From Bacillus sp. UNC41MFS5 (GTDB lineage: Bacteria > Bacillota > Bacilli > Bacillales_B > DSM-18226): DNA of 64,000 nucleotides. The notes beneath the pieces were generated by a model, which worked only from the letters and a program-made list of their open reading frames with translations, ran no database searches and had not been told where the DNA came from. Of the stretch, positions 49,796-60,105 are shown one piece after another (position 1 is the stretch's first letter; each line of letters starts with the position of its first letter). Location: NCBI RefSeq assembly GCF_000686805.1, contig NZ_KK366017.1, forward strand, positions 620,001 through 684,000, written 5' to 3'. The translations under genes and the position numbers were made by a program.

Positions 49796-49798
49796 TGT

Positions 49799-49836
49799 AA
49801 AAGAGCAAAGCTATTTATGGTTTTGCTCTTTTTTTA
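49799..49836 (+). terminator. Intrinsic terminator after recA
   Basis: Stem AAAGAGCAAA/TTTTGCTCTT and a long T-run. Confidence 0.85.
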
Positions 49837-50116
49837 CAAAATGGAATTTAGTTACAATAATATAGTCATAAATTGATAAAGATTTTAGCCTATGGATCAT
49901 AAAATGATGTCCTATTCTAAATATTTCAAAAAGCCATTAGGACTAAGCCTTGACAATGAATATTCCCACCTTTACAATTAACATGTATATTTTACATTTT
50001 TGGTATTATTACAATCCGAAAAAGCCTTGGTGCTTGCTGTATGTTGAGTCTAAACAATGTACATGCCGACACTTAAAAAATGTAACAAAAGTTCATAGCA
50101 AGAGGAGGTGTAACGA
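49837..50116 (+). other. Intergenic region before rny
   Basis: AT-rich region without a coding ORF. It holds a very good SigA promoter (listed separately) and a leader of about 130 bases. No small RNA or second gene was recognised. Confidence 0.6.
49950..49978 (+). promoter_or_regulatory. Strong SigA promoter for rny
   Basis: TTGACA, 17-base spacer, TACAAT: one mismatch to the full consensus. Confidence 0.75.
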
Positions 50117-51676
50117 TTGGATTTAATTACTATCATCTCCATTTTGCTTGGCCTTATCGTCGGTGCCGTTGTTGGCTATTTTGTTCATAAGTCCATTGCT
50201 GAAGCAAAAGTAGCAGGTGCAAAGAATGCTGCAGAGCAGATTCTTGAAGATGCGAAACGTGATGCTGATTCATTGAAAAAAGAAGCTTTGCTAGAAGCAA
50301 AGGATGAAATTCACAAGCTTCGTACAGAAGCAGAACGTGAGGTTCGTGAACGAAGAAATGAAATGCAAAAACAAGAAAACCGTTTACTGCAAAGAGAAGA
50401 GAATTTAGATCGAAAAGAGGAAACGTTAAACAAGCGTGAAAATCTTTTAGAAAAGAAGGATGATTCTCTAAACCAAAGACAACAGCATATTGAAGAGATG
50501 GAAAGCAAAGTGGACGAGTTGGTACGAAAACAACAAACTGAACTCGAACGAATTTCAAGCTTAACGCGCGAGGAAGCAAAATCCATCATTATCGACAGAA
50601 TGGAGCAGGAATTAACCCATGACACTGCCATAATGATTAAGGAAAGTGAGAATCGTGCGAAGGAGGAAGCAGACAAGAAAGCGAAGGAAATTCTTTCGCT
50701 AGCAATCCAGCGTTGCGCTGCTGACCATGTTGCGGAAACGACTGTCTCTGTCGTCAACCTGCCAAATGACGAAATGAAGGGCCGTATTATTGGCCGTGAA
50801 GGAAGAAATATTCGTACGCTAGAAACGTTAACAGGAATTGATTTAATTATTGATGATACTCCTGAAGCTGTAATTCTATCAGGTTTTGATCCTATTCGCC
50901 GTGAAACGGCTCGCTTAGCACTAGAGAAATTAGTTCAAGACGGGCGTATCCATCCAGCACGAATAGAGGAAATGGTAGAAAAATCTCGTCGCGAAGTGGA
51001 TGAATATATCCGCGAGGTTGGTGAGCAAACCACCTTTGAAGTGGGGGTTCATGGACTTCATCCAGATCTTATCAAAATTCTTGGCCGCTTGAAATTCCGT
51101 ACGAGCTATGGTCAAAACGTCTTAAAGCATTCAATGGAAGTAGCACAGCTATCTGGATTACTTGCTGCTGAATTGGGTCAAGATGAAACCTTAGCACGTC
51201 GTGCGGGCTTGCTTCATGATATTGGGAAGGCGATTGACCATGAAGTGGAAGGCAGCCACGTAGAAATTGGTGTTGAACTTGCAACCAAATACAAGGAACA
51301 CCCTGTAGTAATTAATAGTATTGCATCACATCATGGGGATACAGAGCCAACGTCTATCATTGCTGTTTTAGTTGCCGCCGCTGATGCATTATCAGCTGCA
51401 AGACCTGGTGCACGTAGTGAGACGCTTGAAAACTATATCCGCCGTCTTGAAAAGTTAGAGGAAATCTCTGAGTCTTATGAAGGTGTAGAGAAGTCTTTTG
51501 CCATTCAAGCAGGACGTGAAGTGCGTATTATTGTAAGACCTGATTCGGTTGATGATCTTGCTGCGCACCGATTAGCTCGTGATATTCGTAAGCGCATTGA
51601 AGAAGAACTAGATTATCCAGGCCATATTAAAGTGACAGTAATCCGTGAAACAAGGGCTGTTGAATATGCAAAATAA
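50117..51676 (+). CDS. rny: Ribonuclease Y
   Basis: Membrane-anchored endoribonuclease that starts mRNA decay. One membrane helix (residues 3-22), a long charged coiled coil (about 30-190), a KH domain ([19 protein letters not shown]) and an HD domain with [15 protein letters not shown]. Length 519 is normal (YmdA in B. subtilis is 520). Start TTG after AGAGGAGGTG. YmcA, part of the Y-complex that tunes this enzyme, is encoded at 57853. Confidence 0.97.
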   Translation: MDLITIISILLGLIVGAVVGYFVHKSIAEAKVAGAKNAAEQILEDAKRDADSLKKEALLEAKDEIHKLRTEAEREVRERRNEMQKQENRLLQREENLDRKEETLNKRENLLEKKDDSLNQRQQHIEEMESKVDELVRKQQTELERISSLTREEAKSIIIDRMEQELTHDTAIMIKESENRAKEEADKKAKEILSLAIQRCAADHVAETTVSVVNLPNDEMKGRIIGREGRNIRTLETLTGIDLIIDDTPEAVILSGFDPIRRETARLALEKLVQDGRIHPARIEEMVEKSRREVDEYIREVGEQTTFEVGVHGLHPDLIKILGRLKFRTSYGQNVLKHSMEVAQLSGLLAAELGQDETLARRAGLLHDIGKAIDHEVEGSHVEIGVELATKYKEHPVVINSIASHHGDTEPTSIIAVLVAAADALSAARPGARSETLENYIRRLEKLEEISESYEGVEKSFAIQAGREVRIIVRPDSVDDLAAHRLARDIRKRIEEELDYPGHIKVTVIRETRAVEYAK

Positions 51677-51706
51677 AGCGGTGCGCATGCACCGCTTTAT
51701 TTTTTT
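51672..51706 (+). terminator. Intrinsic terminator overlapping the rny stop
   Basis: Perfect 13-pair stem AATAAAGCGGTGC/GCACCGCTTTATT with a four-base loop and a T-run. Confidence 0.93.
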
Positions 51707-51739
51707 GGAGGGCTTATCCGATTAAATGAGGTCTGAATG

Positions 51740-51748
51740 TGATACAAT
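51740..51748 (+). promoter_or_regulatory. Extended -10 promoter for ymdB
   Basis: TGATACAAT, 38 bases before the ymdB ATG. Confidence 0.5.
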
Positions 51749-51785
51749 TGAAACATTAAAAATTTTCTTGATGAGAGGAATAAAA

Positions 51786-52583
51786 ATGAATCTACTTTTT
51801 ATCGGTGATGTTGTCGGGTCACCAGGTCGGGACATGGTAAAGGAATACTTACCAAAATTAAAAGAAAAATATCGTCCGCATTTTACCATTATTAATGGGG
51901 AAAATGCTGCAGGCGGTAAAGGAATTACGGAAAAAATTTATCGTGAATTTTTAGGATATGGTGCACAGGCTGTAACTCTTGGTAATCACTCGTGGGATAA
52001 CCGTGAGATTTTTGAGTTTATCGATTCAGCCAAAAATATGGTCAGACCAGCAAATTTTCCAGAAGGTACTCCTGGGAAGGGGATGGCCTTTTTTAAAGTA
52101 AATGATTTAGAAGTTGCAGTTATTAATTTACAGGGGAGAACCTTTATGGCTCCACTCGATTGTCCGTTTAAAAAAGCAGACGAATTAATTGAAATTGCCA
52201 GAGAAAGAACTCCATTTATTTTTGTGGATTTTCATGCGGAAGTAACCAGCGAGAAACAGGCAATGGGATGGTACTTGGATGGGCGTGTATCAGCGGTTGT
52301 GGGGACACATACACATGTTCAGACGGCCGATAGCCGCATTCTGCCTAATGGCACAGGGTATTTATCCGATGTGGGCATGACGGGTCCGTATGACGGCATT
52401 CTAGGGGTGGAGAGAGATGCTGTGCTTAAAAGGTTCCTTACAAGCCTGCCAGTACGATTTGAAGTAGCTGCAGGAGGAAGAAATCAGCTTAGTGCAGTGG
52501 TTATTGAATTGGACCGTAAAACCGGCTTTACCAAAAAAATACAACCTATCTTAATAAATGACGATCATCCGTTTTATTCTTAA
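51786..52583 (+). CDS. ymdB: YmdB-like metallophosphoesterase
   Basis: Phosphodiesterase of the TIGR00282 type; in B. subtilis it affects biofilm gene expression and motility switching. Metal-binding motifs: FIGDVVGSPGRD at the start, INGENAAGGKG, LGNHSWDN, VDFHAEVTSE and VGTHTHVQTAD. ATG 51786 follows GAGAGGA; earlier in-frame codons extend through the promoter. Length 265. Confidence 0.95.
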   Translation: MNLLFIGDVVGSPGRDMVKEYLPKLKEKYRPHFTIINGENAAGGKGITEKIYREFLGYGAQAVTLGNHSWDNREIFEFIDSAKNMVRPANFPEGTPGKGMAFFKVNDLEVAVINLQGRTFMAPLDCPFKKADELIEIARERTPFIFVDFHAEVTSEKQAMGWYLDGRVSAVVGTHTHVQTADSRILPNGTGYLSDVGMTGPYDGILGVERDAVLKRFLTSLPVRFEVAAGGRNQLSAVVIELDRKTGFTKKIQPILINDDHPFYS

Positions 52584-52611
52584 AGAGCAAATTGATTTTG
52601 CTCTTTTTTTA
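52583..52611 (+). terminator. Intrinsic terminator after ymdB
   Basis: Stem AGAGCAAA/TTTGCTCT and eight T, directly after the stop. Confidence 0.85.
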
Positions 52612-52618
52612 TTAGTCT

Positions 52619-52652
52619 AGCTCCAGATCCTAGAGACTGGAGCTTTTTTTTG
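52619..52652 (+). terminator. Second terminator-like hairpin, repeat-like
   Basis: Stem AGCTCCAG/CTGGAGCT with a ten-base loop and nine T. The sequence (CTAGCTCCAG...CCTAG) resembles short dispersed repeats seen between genes of some bacilli. Confidence 0.75.
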
Positions 52653-52767
52653 TCCAAGCCGGAATATGTTTTTTGACAGCTGAATATAGTAGCAGTGGAA
52701 TGTTATAACCTGATTTGTTCATGAAACTGCTCATGCGGGATCGGGATTTTCTAAGGAGGAGCTAGAA

Positions 52768-53028
52768 ATGGATATATTAAAAGTTTCAGCAAAATCTAAT
52801 CCTAATTCTGTAGCTGGTGCGCTTGCCGGGGTTCTGCGTGAAAGAGGTGCAGCGGAAATACAGGCAATTGGGGCGGGTGCATTGAATCAAGCCGTTAAGG
52901 CAGTAGCGATTGCTCGAGGATTTGTAGCACCTAGCGGAGTTGATTTAATTTGTATCCCTGCGTTTACCGATATTTTAATTGACGGGGAAGAACGCACAGC
53001 TATCAAACTTATTGTAGAACCACGTTGA
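52768..53028 (+). CDS. spoVS: Stage V sporulation protein S
   Basis: 86-residue Alba-like protein needed for late sporulation; one of the best conserved spore proteins. LKVSAKSNPNSVAGALAGVLRERG and IGAGALNQAVKAVAIARGF are typical. AAGGAGGAG precedes the ATG. It usually has a SigH promoter; I could not find a convincing one. Confidence 0.98.
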   Translation: MDILKVSAKSNPNSVAGALAGVLRERGAAEIQAIGAGALNQAVKAVAIARGFVAPSGVDLICIPAFTDILIDGEERTAIKLIVEPR

Positions 53029-53072
53029 AAGAGATAGACTTTTGACAAGAAAAAACAAATATAAATTGATAC

Positions 53073-53105
53073 TACCTGCTTGTATAATCAAGCAGGTATT
53101 TTTTA
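53073..53105 (+). terminator. Intrinsic terminator after spoVS
   Basis: Perfect ten-pair stem TACCTGCTTG/CAAGCAGGTA with a six-base loop and a T-run. Confidence 0.92.
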
Positions 53106-53335
53106 TATTTTAGGAAAAAATCATATAATAACCGATTAAAATCATTATTCTAAGATAGACTATAATGATTTCTAGAATATAAATATTAGATATTCGTATG
53201 AAGAATAAATGTAAGAAAAACTGCCATATAATGAGGAGGATGTATGTTTCTGCAGCAGTCGACATTATCGAATCCGAGTATATTTCAAATAATAAAAAAA
53301 TATTCATATTTTAGACAATATTTCGCTTTAAAGGG
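53106..53335 (+). other. AT-rich intergenic stretch before korA
   Basis: About 230 bases of AT-rich sequence with no ORF having a ribosome site and no clear hairpin. It may be the remnant of replaced genes (tdh-kbl occupy this place in B. subtilis), but nothing recognisable remains. Confidence 0.5.
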
Positions 53336-53364
53336 TTGCAATTTTTTGTGCATAGGTCTAGAAT
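53336..53364 (+). promoter_or_regulatory. SigA promoter of korA-korB
   Basis: TTGCAA, 17-base spacer, TAGAAT. The start point would be near 53371, leaving a leader of about 145 bases. Confidence 0.65.
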
Positions 53365-53378
53365 TGTAAGCGTTTAGT
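53365..53378 (+). promoter_or_regulatory. cre-like CcpA site at the korA promoter
   Basis: TGTAAGCGTTTAGT fits the catabolite-responsive element pattern (TGWAARCGYTWNCW) except for G in place of the late C. It overlaps the predicted start point, a position for repression. Confidence 0.5.
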
Positions 53379-53515
53379 ACATATCTAAAGTTACATTTTT
53401 TTAGTCTTTTTGTAATTATAGGCTAAATTCTAGTGAAATACTCGGAATAGTGCTAAACTAATAAATGAATTAATTTATTCTACTTAATTTTTACATATCC
53501 AAAGGGGTGTAGGTC

Positions 53516-55252
53516 ATGATCAATCAACTTTCATGGAAAGTTGGAGGACAACAAGGGGAAGGTATTGAAAGTACTGGGGAAATCTTTGCAATTGCACTGA
53601 ATCGCCTGGGATATTACTTGTATGGTTATCGTCACTTTTCTTCACGTATTAAAGGTGGTCATACCAACAATAAAATCAGAGTAAGTACGACAGAAGTGCG
53701 TTCTATTTCTGATGACCTAGATATCCTGGTAGCATTTGACCAAGAAACTATTGATTTAAATTACAAAGAACTACACAGTAATGGTGTAATCCTTGCAGAT
53801 GCAAAATTTTCACCAAAGAAACCTGATGATACGAAAGCATCTTTGTATGCGGTACCATTTACTGAAATTGCCACTGAACTTGGAACTTCATTAATGAAGA
53901 ACATGGTTGCAATCGGTGCAACATCTGCTGTATTAGACTTAGATATTAATGTATTTGAAGTAGTTGTTCGTGAGATTTTTGGCAAAAAAGGCGACCAAGT
54001 GGTTGCAAAGAATATGGATGCAATCAAAGCCGGCTTTGAAAAAATGAAAGAAAATCTTGTTTCAGATGTCCAAACAATGGAGCTTGAAAAAGCTGATGGC
54101 AAAAAAAGGATGTTTATGATTGGTAACGATGCGATCGCACTTGGTGCTATTGCAGGCGGATGCCGTTTTATGGCAGCCTACCCTATTACACCAGCATCTG
54201 AAATAATGGAGTATTTGATTCAAAAACTCCCTGCTTTAGGTGGTACAGTTATTCAAACAGAAGACGAAATTGCTGCTTGTACGATGGCCATTGGGGCTAA
54301 CTACGCCGGTGTACGTACGATTACTGCTTCTGCTGGACCTGGATTATCATTAAAGATGGAAGCAATCGGACTATCAGGTATTACTGAAACGCCATTAGTA
54401 ATTGTTGACACACAACGTGGCGGTCCTTCAACAGGATTACCAACTAAACAAGAACAATCAGACCTTATGGCAATGATCTATGGAACACATGGTGAGATTC
54501 CGAAAATTGTCATGGCTCCAAGTACAGTTGAAGAAGCGTTCTATGATACCGCGGAGGCATTCAATTTAGCTGAAGAGTATCAATGTCCAGTCATTATTTT
54601 ATCTGATCTTCAATTATCTTTGGGTAAACAAACAGTTGAACCTTTAAGCTATGACAAGGTTGAAATTAGACGTGGGAAATTGGTAACAGAGGAAATACCT
54701 GCTAATGAAAATAATGCATACTTCAAACGTTATGAAGTAACAGATGATGGAGTTTCTCCACGTGTAATTCCTGGTATGAAGAATGGTATTCACCATGTAA
54801 CAGGTGTTGAGCACGATGAGACTGGTAAACCATCTGAATCTGCTGCAAACCGGAATGCACAAATGGATAAGCGTTTCCGTAAAATCGAAAATATTCGCTT
54901 TGATACTCCTGTATATAAAAATGTTAAGCACGAGGATGCGGATGTTTTATTTGTAGGATTTAACTCAACACGCGGAGTTATTGAAGAAGCAATGACGCGT
55001 TTAGAGAATGATGGCATAAAAGTCAATCATGCGCACATCCGTTTAATTCATCCGTTCCCTACGGACGAAGTTCTTCCACTTGTTCGTTCTGCTAAGAAAG
55101 TTGTAGTTGTGGAAAACAATGCAACTGGCCAATTAGCGAATATTATGAAAATGAATGTCGGACATGCTGAAAAAATTACTAAGCATCTTAAATATGACGG
55201 AAATCCATTTCTACCACACGAAGTATATACAAAATGTAAGGAGTTGTTCTAA
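53516..55252 (+). CDS. korA: 2-Oxoacid:ferredoxin oxidoreductase, fused gamma-alpha subunit
   Basis: Large subunit of a two-subunit CoA-dependent 2-oxoacid oxidoreductase (2-oxoglutarate or pyruvate type). The N-terminal gamma domain has GGQQGEGIESTGEIF and RIKGGHTN; the alpha part begins near residue 195 with MIGNDAIALGAIAGGCRFMAAYPITPASEIMEYL, YPITP being the substrate-binding motif. Length 578. The substrate cannot be set by sequence alone. GGGGTG precedes the ATG. korB follows after three bases. Confidence 0.93.
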   Translation: MINQLSWKVGGQQGEGIESTGEIFAIALNRLGYYLYGYRHFSSRIKGGHTNNKIRVSTTEVRSISDDLDILVAFDQETIDLNYKELHSNGVILADAKFSPKKPDDTKASLYAVPFTEIATELGTSLMKNMVAIGATSAVLDLDINVFEVVVREIFGKKGDQVVAKNMDAIKAGFEKMKENLVSDVQTMELEKADGKKRMFMIGNDAIALGAIAGGCRFMAAYPITPASEIMEYLIQKLPALGGTVIQTEDEIAACTMAIGANYAGVRTITASAGPGLSLKMEAIGLSGITETPLVIVDTQRGGPSTGLPTKQEQSDLMAMIYGTHGEIPKIVMAPSTVEEAFYDTAEAFNLAEEYQCPVIILSDLQLSLGKQTVEPLSYDKVEIRRGKLVTEEIPANENNAYFKRYEVTDDGVSPRVIPGMKNGIHHVTGVEHDETGKPSESAANRNAQMDKRFRKIENIRFDTPVYKNVKHEDADVLFVGFNSTRGVIEEAMTRLENDGIKVNHAHIRLIHPFPTDEVLPLVRSAKKVVVVENNATGQLANIMKMNVGHAEKITKHLKYDGNPFLPHEVYTKCKELF

Positions 55253-55255
55253 ATC

Positions 55256-56122
<867 letters not shown>

Positions 56123-56127
56123 TGTAT

Positions 56128-56175
56128 AATAGAAAATCCCGGGGCTTTAGCCCACGGGATTTTCTATTGTTTTCA
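56128..56175 (+). terminator. Hairpin after korB
   Basis: Long stem AATAGAAAATCCC/GGGATTTTCTATT with an inner GGGC/GCCC stem; only a short T-run follows. It is likely the operon terminator. Confidence 0.75.
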
Positions 56176-56306
56176 AGCCAGTAAACCTTTATACTATTAT
56201 AATGTGTGGATAATGTCTGGATTCTCCTTCATTTTTGCACAAGATTATTATCTTAAATAATTAATAGATGAAATTGTAAAATGGATAGAAAGGGGCATTT
56301 GAACAA

Positions 56307-57851
56307 ATGAATGAAAAACAACGTTTAGAAGGTATGCAAGTCGAGTCTGTTAATTCTTCGGACAAAAAATCCGCCAAGGATTACAGCAAGTACTTTGAAC
56401 AAGTAATTACTGCACCGTCCTTGAAAGATGCTAAAAAACGTGGAAAAGAAGAAGTAAAGTACCATAATGACTTTGCGATTCCAGAGAAATTCCGTGGAAT
56501 GGGCGAGGGTCGAAAGTTTTATATCCGTACCTATGGCTGTCAAATGAATGAGCATGATACGGAAGTTATGGCAGGAATATTTTTAGCTTTAGGCTTTGAA
56601 CCCACTGACAGCACTGAAGATGCAAATGTCATTTTATTAAATACATGTGCAATTAGGGAAAATGCTGAAAATAAAGTGTTTGGTGAACTAGGGCATTTAA
56701 AGTCATTAAAATTAGAAAAGCCTGACTTACTTATAGGTGTTTGTGGATGTATGTCACAAGAAGAATCTGTTGTTAACAAAATTCTAAAAACCTACCATCA
56801 GGTTGATATGATTTTTGGTACCCATAATATTCACCGTCTACCACATATCTTGAATGAAGCATACATGTCAAAAGAGATGGTTGTTGAAGTATGGTCTAAA
56901 GAAGGGGATGTAATTGAAAACCTTCCAAAAGTCCGCCGTGGGAATATTAAAGCATGGGTAAACATCATGTATGGCTGTGATAAATTCTGTACGTACTGTA
57001 TCGTACCATTCACCCGTGGGAAAGAAAGAAGCCGCAGGCCAGAAGAAATTATTCAAGAAGTACGTCATCTTGCTGCACAAGGTTACCAAGAAGTTACGTT
57101 GCTTGGGCAAAATGTAAATGCCTATGGAAAAGATTTAGAAGACGGTTTGTATGGTCTTGGTGAATTGATGGATGAATTACGAAAAATTGATATTCCAAGA
57201 ATCCGCTTCACTACAAGCCATCCGCGTGACTTTGATGATCGTTTAATTAATGTGCTGGCCAAAGGTGGAAACTTAATGGACCATATCCATTTACCGGTTC
57301 AATCAGGTTCTACTGATGTATTAAAAATTATGGCACGTAAGTATACTAGAGAACAATATTTAGAATTAGTAAGAAAAATTAAAGCGGCCATTCCTAATGT
57401 TGCGTTAACCACAGATATTATTGTGGGTTACCCGAATGAAACGGATGAGCAGTTTGAAGAAACAATGTCTCTCTACCGTGAAGTCGGTTATGAATTAGCA
57501 TATACCTTTATTTATTCTCCACGTGAAGGTACTCCAGCAGCAAAAATGGAGGATAACGTTCCGATGGAAGTGAAGAAAGCACGCTTACAGCGCTTAAATG
57601 CCCTTGTGAATGAGCTTTCTTTAGAGGCGATGAAAAAGCATGAAGGTCAAATCGTTGATGTTCTGGTTGAAGGGGAAAGTAAGAACAATCCTGATGTCCT
57701 TGCAGGTTACACCTCTAGGAATAAGCTTGTGAACTTTGTTGCACCAAAATCAGCGATTGGCAAAATTGTAAAAGTCAAAATAACAGAAGCAAGAACATGG
57801 TCATTAAACGGAGAAATGGTAGAGAAATTCGAACCAGCAGAGGTGAAGTAA
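56307..57851 (+). CDS. miaB: tRNA-2-methylthio-N6-dimethylallyladenosine synthase
   Basis: Radical SAM enzyme that methylthiolates A37 of tRNAs. The N-terminal MTTase domain has [25 protein letters not shown] and [10 protein letters not shown] (three cluster cysteines); the radical SAM motif CDKFCTYC lies near residue 225; a C-terminal TRAM domain follows. Length 514 with the N-terminal extension usual in bacilli. AAAGGGG precedes the ATG. It is one base from ymcA. Confidence 0.97.
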   Translation: MNEKQRLEGMQVESVNSSDKKSAKDYSKYFEQVITAPSLKDAKKRGKEEVKYHNDFAIPEKFRGMGEGRKFYIRTYGCQMNEHDTEVMAGIFLALGFEPTDSTEDANVILLNTCAIRENAENKVFGELGHLKSLKLEKPDLLIGVCGCMSQEESVVNKILKTYHQVDMIFGTHNIHRLPHILNEAYMSKEMVVEVWSKEGDVIENLPKVRRGNIKAWVNIMYGCDKFCTYCIVPFTRGKERSRRPEEIIQEVRHLAAQGYQEVTLLGQNVNAYGKDLEDGLYGLGELMDELRKIDIPRIRFTTSHPRDFDDRLINVLAKGGNLMDHIHLPVQSGSTDVLKIMARKYTREQYLELVRKIKAAIPNVALTTDIIVGYPNETDEQFEETMSLYREVGYELAYTFIYSPREGTPAAKMEDNVPMEVKKARLQRLNALVNELSLEAMKKHEGQIVDVLVEGESKNNPDVLAGYTSRNKLVNFVAPKSAIGKIVKVKITEARTWSLNGEMVEKFEPAEVK

Positions 57852-57852
57852 A

Positions 57853-58308
57853 GTGGCGAAATATACAAAAGATGATATCGTTGCACGTGCGACAGACTTA
57901 GCACGAATGATTGCAGAAACAGAAGAGGTTGACTTTTTTAAGCGTGCAGAAGCACAGTTAAATGGAAATAATAAAGTTCATACCTTAATTTCTGACATTA
58001 AAGGATTGCAGAAGCAAGCTGTAAATCTTCAGCATTATGGAAAACCTGAAGCCTTAAAAAAAGTTGAAGATAAAATTGCTTCGATTGAGAAAGAATTAGA
58101 TGAAATTCCTGTTGTACAGGAATTCAAACAATCACAATTAGATGTAAACGAATTGCTTCAAATTATTGCTTCAACCATTTCAAATACGGTCACCGATGAA
58201 ATCATCATTTCAACGGGCGGCGATGTATTATTAGGAGAAACTGGTTCAAGCATGCAAAATGGCGGCGGATCTTGTGAAGGTCACGACGATTGCGATCACG
58301 AACATTAA
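57853..58308 (+). CDS. ymcA: YmcA, Y-complex subunit (YlbF family)
   Basis: 151-residue helical protein of the YlbF/YmcA family, which with YlbF and YaaT affects RNase Y activity, competence and sporulation in B. subtilis. A C-terminal tail rich in Gly, Cys, Asp and His (GGGSCEGHDDCDHEH) fits the cysteines that bind an iron-sulphur cluster in the complex. Start GTG, five bases after GAGGTGAAG in the miaB end. Confidence 0.93.
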   Translation: MAKYTKDDIVARATDLARMIAETEEVDFFKRAEAQLNGNNKVHTLISDIKGLQKQAVNLQHYGKPEALKKVEDKIASIEKELDEIPVVQEFKQSQLDVNELLQIIASTISNTVTDEIIISTGGDVLLGETGSSMQNGGGSCEGHDDCDHEH

Positions 58309-58314
58309 GACTCC

Positions 58315-58346
58315 AGCCAGGCTTATGAGAGCCTGGCTTTATTTTT
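58315..58346 (+). terminator. Intrinsic terminator after ymcA
   Basis: Stem AGCCAGGC/GCCTGGCT followed by TTATTTTTT. Confidence 0.88.
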
Positions 58347-58487
58347 TCCTTACATTTATTTTCCCCTCTGATTAGAATCTTATTACTCTTCATTTTTAAA
58401 GTACATGCATACAAGGCACACACCTATAACTCCCGCATAAAATGAACTATGACTAAACTTTTATCCAGTACTCAACAAAATAAATTT

Positions 58488-58515
58488 CACACTAGTCTTA
58501 TATCTTGCATACGAT
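58488..58515 (+). promoter_or_regulatory. Probable mother-cell promoter (SigK/SigE type) of cotE
   Basis: CACA, 16-base spacer, CATACGAT. It fits SigK (AC ... CATANNNT), and the -10 also resembles SigE. cotE has both types of promoter in B. subtilis. Confidence 0.6.
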
Positions 58516-58548
58516 GAAATGAAAATGAATGAGGAGGGTTCGCGCGAA

Positions 58549-59094
58549 ATGGGAGAATATAGAGAGATAATTACCAAGGCCGTAGTAGCGAAAGGACGTA
58601 AATTTACACAGTCCAATCATACGATTAGCCCGGCGCATAGTCCAACAAGTATACTTGGCTGTTGGATCATCAACCATAAATATAATGCGAAAAAGGTTGG
58701 CAAGACTGTAGAGATACATGGCTCTTATGACATCAATGTTTGGTACTCATTTAATGATAATACCAAAACAGAAGTTGTCACAGAACGTGTCCAATATACA
58801 GACGTCATTAAGTTAAAGTATCGTGACCATGATTGCCTCGATGACAATGAAATTAGTGCTCGAGTGCTTCAGCAGCCAAATTGTGTTGAAGCGGTCATTT
58901 CCCCGAATGGCAATCGCATCATCGTCCATGTTGAAAGAGAATTCCTCGTAGAGGTGATTGGCGAAACAAAGGTTTGTGTTCTTGTCAGCTCAGATGGATG
59001 CAAGGACTGCGATGATGATTGGGGTATGGATGTAGACGACGAAGAATTCGAAGAGTTAAATCCAGATTTCTTAGTCGGCTCAGAAGAAGAATAA
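58549..59094 (+). CDS. cotE: Outer spore coat morphogenetic protein CotE
   Basis: Organises the outer coat in the mother cell. The start [20 protein letters not shown] is almost identical to B. subtilis CotE, and the acidic C terminus ends [11 protein letters not shown] as expected. I chose ATG 58549, 11 bases after GAGGAGG, giving 181 residues; ATG 58519 would put the ribosome site inside the gene. Cysteines near the end (CKDC) are not in the B. subtilis protein. Confidence 0.96.
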   Translation: MGEYREIITKAVVAKGRKFTQSNHTISPAHSPTSILGCWIINHKYNAKKVGKTVEIHGSYDINVWYSFNDNTKTEVVTERVQYTDVIKLKYRDHDCLDDNEISARVLQQPNCVEAVISPNGNRIIVHVEREFLVEVIGETKVCVLVSSDGCKDCDDDWGMDVDDEEFEELNPDFLVGSEEE

Positions 59095-59098
59095 AAGT

Positions 59099-59128
59099 AA
59101 CTAGGAGGTTTTACTTCCTAGTTTTTTT
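59099..59128 (+). terminator. Intrinsic terminator after cotE
   Basis: Stem AACTAGGA/TCCTAGTT and seven T. Confidence 0.88.
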
Positions 59129-59186
59129 CTTTTTCATGGGAATTATTAAATGGAAAATTAGCAAGCTATGATAAGGAGGTGTTAGA

Positions 59187-59387
59187 ATGAAACCTAGACA
59201 GCCTGGAAATAAAAATATGCCTGATTTTGACCAATTAAATGACCGAATAATTGCAGAGAGTTCACCCTCACCCATGTTAGTGATCAAAACCAATCTCGAT
59301 CCACAAGATGCTACTGAATGTAATCCGTATTATAATGATACCATAGGGAAAAACCCTAAAAAAGTTAAGGATTATTTTGAGGAATAA
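59187..59387 (+). CDS. Small hydrophilic protein of unknown function
   Basis: 66 residues, Pro/Asn/Asp-rich (KPRQPGNKNMPDFDQLNDR, later NPYYNDTIGKNPKKVKDYF), no membrane segment and no known motif. A strong AAGGAGGTG ten bases before the ATG and a terminator after it support it as a real gene. It sits where B. subtilis has mutS. It could be a spore protein because of its neighbour, but that is a guess. Confidence 0.65.
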   Translation: MKPRQPGNKNMPDFDQLNDRIIAESSPSPMLVIKTNLDPQDATECNPYYNDTIGKNPKKVKDYFEE

Positions 59388-59391
59388 GAAT

Positions 59392-59411
59392 GCCAGGGGT
59401 TTAACCCTGGC
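59392..59411. terminator. Bidirectional terminator between convergent genes
   Basis: Stem GCCAGGG/CCCTGGC with a six-base loop, between the small ORF and the oppositely oriented acetyltransferase; its right arm is within the end of that gene. Confidence 0.6.
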
Positions 59412-59952
59412 TTTCTATCCATTCTGGCTTTAATAACGACAGGACGTACGTATCATGAAATTGCTCATTTTGATTAATATAGCCACGCAGGATTCCTTCA
59501 TTTGTGAAACCAATCTTCATTAGTAAATTGATCGATGCTTCGTTTTCCGGGTAGACAACGGCACCAATACGATATAAATCTAATTGTTGAAAGCTAAAAC
59601 GAATTACTTCATTTATTGCCTCGGAGATAAGTCCTTTCCTCCAATAGACAGGATGGAGTTCATAGCCAATCTCTGCACGCTTATTTTTTAAATGTAAACC
59701 ATTAAGACCCACTGTACCGATGAAGCGCTGATTTTCTTTTAATTTAATACCCCAACGGATCCCCCGTTTATCAACAAAGTTCTTATGAAACATATCAATT
59801 AATCTTGAAGCTTCAACAGGTAAAGTAAAACGATTAGTCCCATAAAACCTCGTCACTTCTTCTAATGATAAAATTTCGTATATGTAGTCCACGTGCTGAT
59901 GGGTTATCTCAATTAGCTTAAGTCTTTTTGTTTCTAAAATGGGAAAAGTCAT
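59401..59952 (-). CDS. GNAT N-acetyltransferase, RimJ/RimL type
   Basis: 183-residue acetyltransferase of the RimJ/RimL ribosomal-protein class: LETKRLKLIEIT at the start, IGTVGLNGLHLKNKRAEIGYELHPVYWRKGLISEAI around the acetyl-CoA loop, and NEASINLLMKIGFTNEG. The substrate is unknown. It is the only - strand gene in the window. Upstream on its strand is AGAAAGGA, a reasonable site. Confidence 0.9.
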   Translation of the reverse strand: MTFPILETKRLKLIEITHQHVDYIYEILSLEEVTRFYGTNRFTLPVEASRLIDMFHKNFVDKRGIRWGIKLKENQRFIGTVGLNGLHLKNKRAEIGYELHPVYWRKGLISEAINEVIRFSFQQLDLYRIGAVVYPENEASINLLMKIGFTNEGILRGYINQNEQFHDTYVLSLLKPEWIESQG

Positions 59953-60105
59953 AGCAAATCCTTTCTATTAGCCCTTAGTACTCCACCGTTAACAAAATTG
60001 AAAATAGGGAATTTCCAAATGAATTCTAAATCTTTCTATTAACTATTAGTGTATAATGGCATAAAAGAAATTTCCATTATATTTTGGTTTAGAAGGTGTA
60101 CAATT

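Noticed and set aside
50154..50757. Two long - strand open frames of 141 and 148 codons
   Set aside because: They mirror the charged coiled coil of RNase Y, whose codon make-up leaves other frames open by chance. Composition (Phe/Ser-rich) is unlike a real protein.
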